A DNA stretch of 64,000 bases, from contig NW_026706184.1 of assembly GCF_029867415.1 (NCBI RefSeq), positions 62,001 to 126,000 of the forward strand, given 5' to 3'. Positions 57,003 through 64,000 of the stretch are shown here, piece by piece (position 1 is the stretch's first letter; the number at the start of each line of letters is the position of its first letter). The position numbers were made by a program, and so were the translations under genes. The DNA is from Vicia villosa (lineage: Eukaryota; Streptophyta; Magnoliopsida; Fabales; Fabaceae). Under the pieces are notes generated by a model that saw only the letters and a program-made list of their open reading frames with translations, was not told the DNA's origin and did not search any database.

Positions 57003-58665
57003 GTCTGGAGGAGAAGTCAAGTTCGGAGGAGATCAGAAGGGCAAGATAATTGGCTCTGGAACTATAAAGTCTGGTAACTCTCCTTCCATCTCTAATGTAC
57101 TTCTTGTAGAAGGATTAACACATAACCTCTTATCTATCAGTCAATTAAGTGACAATGGTTATGATATAATCTTCAATCAAGAGTCTTGCAAGGCTGTAAA
57201 TCAGAAGGATGGCTCAATCCTATTTACAGGCAAGAGGAAGAACAACATTTATAAGACAGATCTGCAAGATCTTATGAGTCAGAAGGTGACTTGTCTTATG
57301 TCTGTTTCTGAAGAGCAGTGGGTCTGGCACAGGAGATTAGGTCATGCTAGTTTGAGAAAGATCTCTCAGATTAACAAACTAAATCTTGTCAGAGGACTCC
57401 CTAATCTGAAATTCAAATCAGATGCTCTTTGTGAAGCATGTCAGAAGGGCAAGTTCTCCAAACCTGCATTCAAGTCTAAGAATGTTGTTTCTACCTCAAG
57501 GCCATTAGAACTCTTGCACATTGATCTGTTTGGCCCAGTCAAAACAGCATCTGTCAGAGGAAAGAAATATGGATTAGTCATCGTAGATGATTATAGCCGC
57601 TGGACATGGGTAAAATTCTTGAAACACAAGGATGAGACTCATTCAGTGTTCTTTGATTTCTGCATTCAGATTCAATCTGAAAAAGAGTGTAAAATCATAA
57701 AGGTCAGAAGTGATCATGGTGGTGAATTTGAGAACAAATCCTTTGAAGAATTCTTCAAAGAAAATGGTATTGCCCATGATTTCTCTTGTCCTAGAACTCC
57801 ACAGCAAAATGGGGTTGTAGAACGAAAGAATAGGACTCTTCAAGAAATGGCCAGAACCATGATCAATGAAACCAATATGGCTAAGCATTTCTGGGCAGAA
57901 GCAATAAACACTGCATGCTATATTCAGAATAGAATCTCTATCAGACCTATTCTAAATAAGACTCCCTATGAATTGTGGAAGAATAAAAAGCCCAACATTT
58001 CATATTTCCATCCTTTTGGATGTGTATGCTTTATTCTGAACACTAAAGATCATCTTGGTAAGTTTGATTCCAAAGCTCAAAAATGTTTCCTTCTTGGATA
58101 TTCTGAACGCTCAAAAGGCTACAGAGTATACAATACTGAAACATTGGTTGTAGAAGAATCAATCAATATCAGGTTTGATGATAAGCTTGGTTCTGAAAAA
58201 CCAAAGCAGTTTGATAATTTTGCAGGTTATGATATTGACATATCAGAAGTTGTTGAGCCAAGAAGCAACGCATCAGAAGCAGAGCTTCTCAGAAGCAAAG
58301 AATCTGAAGATCAAGTATCAGCTTCTCTGGAGGATCTAAGTATTTCTGAAGAACCATCTGTCAGAAGATCATCCAGACTCATCTCTGGTCATTCAGAAGA
58401 TGTCATTCTTGGAAAGAAGGATGATCCAATCAGAACAAGAGCATTCCTTAAGAACAATGCAGACTGTCAATTAGGTCTTGTATCTTTGATCGAGCCAACT
58501 TCTGTTGATCATGCTCTAGAAGATCCAGACTGGATAATTGCTATGCAAGAAGAACTAAATCAGTTTACAAGGAATGATGTTTGGGATCTTGTTCCTAGAC
58601 CAGATGGATTCAACATAATTGGTACAAATTGGGTCTTCAGAAACAAGCTCAGAATGAGAAGATGA
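56887..58665 (+). CDS. Sirevirus pol, truncated: protease and integrase, no reverse transcriptase
   Basis: The pol frame is +1 relative to gag and overlaps it by about 115 bases. WYLDSGCSRHMTG (residues 16-28) is the copia protease site. GAG-pre-integrase follows, with WVWHRRLGHASLRK and CEACQKGK completing the zinc finger. The integrase core has LLHIDLFGPV, VRSDHGGEFE and TPQQNGVVERKNRT, with all three catalytic acids present. A Ser- and Glu-rich linker leads to DPDWIIAMQEELNQF and GTNWVFRNKL, the first residues of reverse transcriptase, and a stop follows 4 residues later. YVDD and all RNase H blocks are absent from the element. Either a frameshift signal or a one-base lesion separates it from gag. 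Confidence 0.92.
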   Translation: MQISLAARRTKHNMSWYLDSGCSRHMTGRRSMFQDLVLKSGGEVKFGGDQKGKIIGSGTIKSGNSPSISNVLLVEGLTHNLLSISQLSDNGYDIIFNQESCKAVNQKDGSILFTGKRKNNIYKTDLQDLMSQKVTCLMSVSEEQWVWHRRLGHASLRKISQINKLNLVRGLPNLKFKSDALCEACQKGKFSKPAFKSKNVVSTSRPLELLHIDLFGPVKTASVRGKKYGLVIVDDYSRWTWVKFLKHKDETHSVFFDFCIQIQSEKECKIIKVRSDHGGEFENKSFEEFFKENGIAHDFSCPRTPQQNGVVERKNRTLQEMARTMINETNMAKHFWAEAINTACYIQNRISIRPILNKTPYELWKNKKPNISYFHPFGCVCFILNTKDHLGKFDSKAQKCFLLGYSERSKGYRVYNTETLVVEESINIRFDDKLGSEKPKQFDNFAGYDIDISEVVEPRSNASEAELLRSKESEDQVSASLEDLSISEEPSVRRSSRLISGHSEDVILGKKDDPIRTRAFLKNNADCQLGLVSLIEPTSVDHALEDPDWIIAMQEELNQFTRNDVWDLVPRPDGFNIIGTNWVFRNKLRMRR

Positions 58666-59104
58666 GAAATTCTTACGTATGAGTATCCTTTGATATGAAA
58701 TTTTTGTTAAGAAGTTCTGATAGAAATCAATTAGAAATTGTGATTCAGTTATTACTAACGTTTCAGTGTCTAAGTTGATTCAGAATCTCTCTTTAAAGCA
58801 AAACAGCTGTAACTGGCTATCCAGATGGTAAACACGTGTTCACTATTCCTGGACAAGCGTGCGTGCAGTTGAGGGGACGTCTACTTAGGTAACTGTGCAA
58901 ATCACGTCTTTTGTCATTATTATCTCTCCTCATGTCACGTAACATTAAATGCTTTTCATCATTTACTCTCTTTCAGTTTTTTTATATACTCTTCAAACGT
59001 TTCTTTTCCCTCTCATATTTCTCTCTCTCTGCATTCGGTTTCTTTTTCATCTCTCTCTTTTCATATCATAAACCCTAGCAGTTTCCAATATCTGAAAATT
59101 CATC
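58666..59104 (+). promoter_or_regulatory. Promoter-like stretch between truncated pol and the extra ORF
   Basis: It contains a TATA-like TTTTTATATACTC (58979-58991). About 60-120 bases of CT-rich leader follow (TTTCTCTCTCTCTGC and similar), with AAACCCTAG near 59070, a telo-box-type motif common in plant 5' leaders, ending at the ATG at 59105. This layout looks like a complete plant core promoter plus 5' UTR; activity is not shown. Confidence 0.5.
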
Positions 59105-60304
59105 ATGAATCCATCGTCAAGCTCTGGAAATCAAGACAATGATAGGAAACAAAAGAGAAAAGCATCTGCTGAACCAGAAACCAAATCTAAAAGAGTTAGG
59201 ATCTCCTATGACCCTCTCAAAGTGTATCAACCCTTTGACGGTTCCCGTCAATCACCTCCCTCTTCAAAGACCTCCACCACCTCTTCCTCCTCATTCATCC
59301 TCTCAGAACCACCTTCTTCACCATCTGATATCTCCTCTCCTTTAACCCTTCCATCAGATATTTCTTCATCCCTCTCATATCCTTTTCCCACCAGAACACC
59401 TAATCCCTATAGTGTTGTTCTTCCCGACTCAAGGTTCACTGTCAACCCTCCAACCCCTACCACTCAAACATATCTGGAGCTTTTACATGCTGATGTAAAT
59501 GGCTGGTTGGAGATTCTAGGTGCTGCTCACCTTAATCATCTGGATGAGTATGCTACAAACAACCTCTGGAATACCTTTCGTCAGGATTTTCTGGATAAGG
59601 CTACAGACACTCAGAGAAGGATTATGTCTGAAGCTCCTGGTGTTCGTGGTCTCCGGTTGGAAGTTGGTGAGAGCAGCCACCACTGTCTCATCAGGAACAG
59701 AAGTGTTCTTGAAGAGAAGATACCTGCAGATGAGTTGGAAGAAGAAAATCTCTGCAGAGATATCGTGGTATGGAAACCCCGATCTTCTGTGCTCTGGTTT
59801 CCTGTGCTGACTGGAGATTTTCAGTGGCTGTTCAACTGGTTCAGAATGAACCCTTCTGAAAAAGCACCTCACATGGTCTTTCCAGTAGTGGTTTATCGTG
59901 CTGAAGTTGCTGGTCCTACTCCTCCAACAAACCTAGCAGCTATTCTTCAAGCATTGGAAGATGGAACTTCTGAGCTGCCTGAACCAGAATATGCCAAGAC
60001 TCCTTCTGAGTCAGACTCAGATGAGGAAATGGGAGATGCACAAGCTGAAGATCTTCCAGAAGATCACCCTGCTGAGATTGTTGTCCCTCTGGGCAGAAAT
60101 ACTGGTGCTTCTTCTTCTGGTGAAACCTCAGCTCTGATGGAGACCTTGGAAACTCTTCATCAGAATCAAGCTATGCTGGCTTCTCGTTTGGACGCGCAAG
60201 AAGCAGCCAATGCTGAGTTTCGTTCCTTCATGACAAGGCAAGCTACAAGCACTGACGGGATTCATGATGTTCTGGCGCGGATTTTGCGTAGGCTAGGATC
60301 TTAG
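59105..60304 (+). CDS. Extra Sirevirus ORF of 399 codons, function unknown
   Basis: I do not recognise a catalytic family. The N-terminus is basic (KQKRKASAEP, TKSKRVRIS: possible nuclear localisation signal), then a Ser/Pro/Thr-rich stretch (about 50-125). A globular region spans about 125-290 (LLHADVNGWLEILGAAHLNH, WNTFRQDFLDKATD, LFNWFRMNPSEKAP). An acidic linker follows (about 300-335). The end is coiled-coil-like (LMETLETLHQNQAMLASRLD). No signal peptide or membrane helix is visible. Position after pol matches the env-like third ORF of some Sireviruses, but the missing membrane segment argues against an envelope role. The middle resembles plant transposon-associated proteins; a name would need a profile search. 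The frame is intact, and the stop is followed by a possible poly(A) region with TGTAAT. Confidence 0.75.
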   Translation: MNPSSSSGNQDNDRKQKRKASAEPETKSKRVRISYDPLKVYQPFDGSRQSPPSSKTSTTSSSSFILSEPPSSPSDISSPLTLPSDISSSLSYPFPTRTPNPYSVVLPDSRFTVNPPTPTTQTYLELLHADVNGWLEILGAAHLNHLDEYATNNLWNTFRQDFLDKATDTQRRIMSEAPGVRGLRLEVGESSHHCLIRNRSVLEEKIPADELEEENLCRDIVVWKPRSSVLWFPVLTGDFQWLFNWFRMNPSEKAPHMVFPVVVYRAEVAGPTPPTNLAAILQALEDGTSELPEPEYAKTPSESDSDEEMGDAQAEDLPEDHPAEIVVPLGRNTGASSSGETSALMETLETLHQNQAMLASRLDAQEAANAEFRSFMTRQATSTDGIHDVLARILRRLGS

Positions 60305-61034
60305 TCTTTTGGTCTTTGTAGTTTCCTTTCCTTGTTGCATCTGTTTTCCTGCATTCTTCTTGTAATCCTCTTTTGATTATCTATGAAAAAAGTTTCTTTG
60401 TTTCTCATTCCAGTGTTTTCTTTTGTCGTTTTATACATCTGAATCGTTTTTAAATATTCTTTTTGATGTTATGACAAAAAGGGGGAGAAAGATAAATGAT
60501 AAATGATTTGATTAAATCTATCAGTTGCTGGGTAAAGGCTCCCACACATTCACTAACAAGAACTGCAAGTTCTATATGGTTTAAGTGTTTTGCAGGTACA
60601 GAGAAGTGAAGAGAATCTTCAAAGCAAACACTAGAAGCAAAACCATGGAAACTGAAGCAAGCTGAGTGCTATCAAGCTTCAGAGATCAGAAGCAAGAAAG
60701 AAGAATGAATCAGAAGCACTAATAATAGAATTTGAATATCATTGTCTATCCTGTTCTGACAAAATTCTATTTGCTTTGATACATATAATGTTATGGCTCT
60801 GATACATTATTTGCTCTGATACATGTTTTTAGCCTAAATGCTCTGATACATTTGGCTCTGATACATATCATGTATTTGAATATACATTTTATGTTCTAAC
60901 TCGTTCATGCTGACTTTTATCGTTTAGTTTTTGTTCTGTAACATTTCAGGATGTAGAGATGCTCTGATGATGCTCTGGTACATTCAACAATGTTCTGATA
61001 CAAATCTAGCATGAAGTGATGTTGGTAAACATTC
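60305..61034 (+). other. Sirevirus 3' region after the extra ORF, no gene
   Basis: Non-coding. It includes a purine tract AAAAAGGGGGAGAAAG at 60476-60491 and repeated GCTCTGATACAT words at about 60774-60860. Confidence 0.6.
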
Positions 61035-61300
61035 AAAGTTCTGAAGCTATCCGAGGGAAGCAGAAATCAGAAGATGTGAATGTTCTAAAAGATCCAGAAA
61101 TTCAAGTTCTGAAGCTGTCCTGAATGGAAGCAGAAGTCAGAAGCTGTGAATGTTCTGAAGATCAAAGAAATTCAAGTTCTGAAGCTGTCCTGAATGGAAG
61201 CAGAAGTCAGAAGCTGTGAATGTTCTGAAGATCTAAAGAAATTCAAGTTCTGAAGCTGTCCAATGGAAGCAGAAGTCAGAAGCTATGAATTCTCTGAAGG
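61035..61300 (+). repeat. Tandem repeat of ~75 bp upstream of the purine tracts
   Basis: Four copies of a unit with GTTCTGAAGCTGTCCTGAATG, GAAGCAGAAGTCAGAAGC and TGAATGTTCTGAAGATC lie before the 3' LTR. The unit is built from the CAGAAG and TTCTGAA words spread through this element. Confidence 0.88.
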
Positions 61301-61373
61301 CAGAAGCTTATATGATCGTCTCTACCGAAATAATCAGGGAAGTCTTTTATCAAAGTTCTTCGAGTATTTATTT

Positions 61374-61537
61374 CAGGGGGAGATTATTTATCTCAGGGGG
61401 AGATTGTTAATCTCAGGGGGAGGCATATTCATATGCTTATGCTATAGCTGTGTAATTTGTCTTTTGCCGTCTACTCTTTCTGATCGCAAATTCATATCAT
61501 TTATATATGTTTTTGTCATCATCAAAAAGGGGGAGAT
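61374..61537 (+). other. Multiple polypurine tracts of the Sirevirus
   Basis: Three TCAGGGGGAG tracts at 61373, 61392 and 61412 precede the terminal AAAAAGGGGGAGAT at 61525-61537. The second is followed by TGTTAA, close to the true LTR start TGTTAG. Several purine tracts before the 3' LTR are a known Sirevirus trait. Confidence 0.8.
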
Positions 61538-62775
61538 TGTTAGAACAAGATTTGTTCTTATCAATTATCTTAGTTTTGATGATAACAATAATATGAATTT
61601 TGCTTAAGATAATATGGTACTCTAATCCAATGCAATTTCCCTTTCAGGAAATATATAAAGAGTACGCATAATTCAGCGCTCAGAAGTTGTGTCTCAAATG
61701 GTTCAGCATGCAACATCAGAACATGGTCTGGCAAGACATCAGAAGATGGTCGAAGCAGAATCAGAACATGGGTCTATGAAAGCATCAGAAGAACATGAGA
61801 TCAGAAGCACTGAAGATCAGAAGATGGTATCACGCTCAGAAGCACTTCAAGATCAGAAGATGCTATGCACCAAGCTGTTTGACTCTGATGATATTCAAAC
61901 GTCGTATTCACAAACATCAGATCAGAAGGAAGTACACGTGGCAGACTACGCTGACTGACAAAAGGAACGTCAAAGCTACTAAAGGCTACGTCAGTAGACA
62001 CAGCGTGAACAAGGCTCGAGGTAGTTGACAAAAGCGTATAACATTAAATGCAAAGCTGTACGGAACACGCAAAGCATTAAATGCATTCAACGGTCATCTT
62101 CTCAACGCCTATAAATATGAAGTTCTGATGAGAAGCAAGGTTAACGATTTCGCACCAATACAATTCAAATTAACTTGCTGAAACTCTGTTCAAATCTAAA
62201 CTCAGAATCTTCATCTTCATCAAAGCTCACTACATTGCTGTTGTAATATTTTAGTGAGATTAAGCTTAAACTGTAAGAGAAATATCACAGTTGTGATTAT
62301 CGCTTTTAAGAAGCATTTGTAAAATCTTGAATTGATTACATTAAGTTGTAAGGAACTAGAGTGATCGGTTGATCAGTATACTCTAGGAAGTCTTAGCAGT
62401 TGGCTGAGCAGGAAGTCTTGGCAGTTGGCTGAGCAGAAAGTCTTAGGAGTGAACTAAGCCTAGAGTGATCGTGTTGATCAGTAGACTCTAGAAAAAGTCT
62501 TAGGAGTGAACTAAGCAGTTGTTCCTGGAGTGATCAGGTTGTGATCAGAAGACTCTGGAAGACTTAGTTGCGGCTAAGTGGAAAACCATTGTAATCCGTG
62601 CGATTTGTGGATTATATCCTCAGTTGAGGTAAATCATCTCTGCGGGGGTGGACTGGAGTAGCTTCGTTAATAGCGAACCAGGATAAAAATAATTGTGCAA
62701 TTTATTTTTATCGCCCAAGATTTTAAAGTCACACTTATTCAATCCCCCCCTTTCTAAGTGTTTTTCTATCCTTCA
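61538..62775 (+). repeat. 3' LTR of the Sirevirus
   Basis: At 1238 bp it is the same length as the 5' LTR. Differences noticed are near 62324, 62606, 62615 and 62671. It is followed by ATTGG. Confidence 0.95.
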
Positions 62776-62780
62776 ATTGG

Positions 62781-64000
62781 ATGGGCGAAGTGTTAGATCC
62801 TGATCCAACTTGAAGTACCCTAAGTGAGAGGAGTTTCCTAGTGAAGGTTGTTGGAATATACGAACGTGGTAACTTACGATTGGGCGAGGCTTGAATACTC
62901 AGTCAATAGAAGAGGATGTGTATTTCTATTCTTATCATTTTATACTTAAAGTTCTAGAACTATGCTAGATGGAATATGAAATGATGTAGAAGCGTGAAAT
63001 GCAGTAACCTAAGTTCTTGTTAGTTGTTGTTCGTCTGAACCTGAGTGAAGCCATAGAACTACGCTTGGCGTTGGGCGTTCAGGCGAGTAAGAACTAATAT
63101 CTATCTGGAACGTCAATAGGATGATCGCAATTGCGTTGGTTGTTAGGAACCATAATATTCCTATCTGGACTGAATTATCCTTGGAATCTCATGCATGCGT
63201 GGGACGAGTGGGTACGCGCACGACATGGTAATTCGAAGTTGAACTTCAAGTCTTCATGCTTGGAGTTTTGGTTTTTCTGAGTAAGTAAACCTTGATGTGT
63301 AGCACTCATAGGTTTTAGCATCCTGAGGAGTGTAATTCGAAGGACTTGAGGAACGATGAACCTATTGGAGGTCTGTTCAGACACTTTTCGGTTGCAACTA
63401 TAGGATACGCGTGGGGATCATTATACGCCACTGAGGTAGGTTACCTGAATACATGGCCTCGGAGTTGGACCACCATGTTGGTACTACCAGACGGGTATAA
63501 TGCCACAATATCGCTATCGTGCACAAGATGCGTGAGTCATCCTTTTTCCAACATGTGTGGGACAAAAGTGATCTGAAGCTCAAGGTAGAATCCTAATTTG
63601 GAACTCGTGAGACACAGATCCAGACTCTCATAAGGTATGTGGGATAAGGATCCATACGTCGCGCTCGATAGTAGAGGAATAACTAGACAGGCGATGGTGG
63701 GACGGATCAAGATCTGATACTATGCTTATAGAGACTCTGAATGATCGTGCTCGCGCAAGTTAGAGTCAGATTATACCTTGGGGACGTTCTCATTTCGTGA
63801 AGTGTTAAGTTGGCATTTTGCATGAGTGTCTAGAGTGGGACTCGTGTGCAGTCATGGTATCCTGGTCATCATAGTGAGTGACTATCATGTACCATTTTTG
63901 ACCGGTGATGGAATATGCGAATTGTATCTTGGACTATTTTGATGTGTGACATATCTGGTAGAATGTCTGTAGGTACTCTGAGTGAAGAAGTGTCAATCTT
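62781..64000 (+). other. Leader or internal region of gypsy element 3, no gene recognised
   Basis: It continues from 53752 once the Sirevirus and one ATTGG are removed. Only short unconvincing frames on both strands; it runs off the window. Confidence 0.55.

Larger units (their letters stand above)
53758..62775 (+). mobile_element. Sirevirus (Ty1/copia) lacking reverse transcriptase and RNase H, with an extra ORF
   Basis: Two 1238-bp LTRs (53758-54995 and 61538-62775) show at least four differences by eye and are flanked by ATTGG (53753-53757 and 62776-62780). Primer site TGGCATCAGAGC, gag, protease, integrase, a 399-codon ORF, several purine tracts and the 3' LTR follow in order. Pol stops shortly after the first reverse transcriptase residues. 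High LTR identity means this RT-less form moved recently, so RT must have come from a relative, or the deletion came after insertion. Confidence 0.92.
33716..64000 (+). mobile_element. Ty3/gypsy-type element 3, 5' LTR and long non-coding leader; 3' end outside window
   Basis: It starts TGTAATACCCC after AAGTA, has a 2354-bp LTR ending GGTGTTACA and an iMet primer site at 36072. Its leader is interrupted by the second Ogre (36215-53275) and the Sirevirus (53758-62775). Joined across these, about 1.8 kb of leader is visible with no gag or other recognisable coding region. It may be a large non-autonomous derivative, or its gag may begin beyond 64000. LTR layout and ends resemble the Tekay-like LTRs above. 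Confidence 0.8.

Noticed and set aside
59105..60304. Classical env-like protein
   Set aside because: Position fits, but no signal peptide or membrane helix is visible, so an envelope call would be unsupported.
63346..63576. Small frames near the right end
   Set aside because: Short, overlapping on both strands and without motifs, in a gypsy leader.

Overview
This is plant nuclear DNA, most likely from a legume. The best guess is tribe Fabeae (Pisum, Vicia, Lathyrus or Lens) or a close relative. The clues are Ogre-type (Ty3/gypsy, Tat branch) elements with a tRNA-Arg-like primer site and tandem repeats upstream of the 3' LTR, together with a Sirevirus, a chromovirus and AT-rich intergenic DNA. 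I see no intact ordinary host gene. Almost every base belongs to a transposable element or to one tandemly duplicated pseudogene family.

The oldest layer is a tandem array with a unit of about 1.27 kb. It contains truncated replication-protein-A-like (DUF223, N-terminal OB fold) pseudogenes on the minus strand, eight copies between 791 and 33715. A Ty1/copia tail (1-790) lies on its left. Copy 1 is split by a 21-kb Ogre-like element (1461-22485, target-site duplication CACAT). Copy 7 has lost its second exon to a 5'-truncated copia element (29137-32692). Copy 8 is broken by a Ty3/gypsy element that starts at 33716 and runs past the window end.

Inside the first Ogre-like element are an old Tekay-like LTR (3890-14046), a nearly complete Tekay-type chromovirus inserted into that LTR (5294-13419, duplication ATGGG), and a rearranged Sirevirus-like piece (15937-17881). 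The element has no coding region of its own. Its 3' end carries two minisatellites (18999-19345 and 19505-20525).

Inside the gypsy element that begins at 33716 are a second, minus-oriented Ogre-like element with 4.77-kb LTRs (36215-53275, duplication AGTGT) and a young Sirevirus (53758-62775, duplication ATTGG). The second Ogre keeps only a reduced gag, and a 1.07-kb non-autonomous hAT element (43136-44209, 8-bp duplication CATATAAG) sits inside it. The Sirevirus keeps gag, protease and integrase, but its reverse transcriptase and RNase H are missing. That place is taken by a promoter-like stretch and a separate 399-codon reading frame (59105-60304), which is the most unusual coding feature here.

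Five insertions have exact target-site duplications, so the nesting order can be read directly: RPA-like array, then the first Ogre and the gypsy element, then the solo LTR, second Ogre and Sirevirus, then the Tekay element and hAT. All domain names come from reading motifs by eye. No database search was run.
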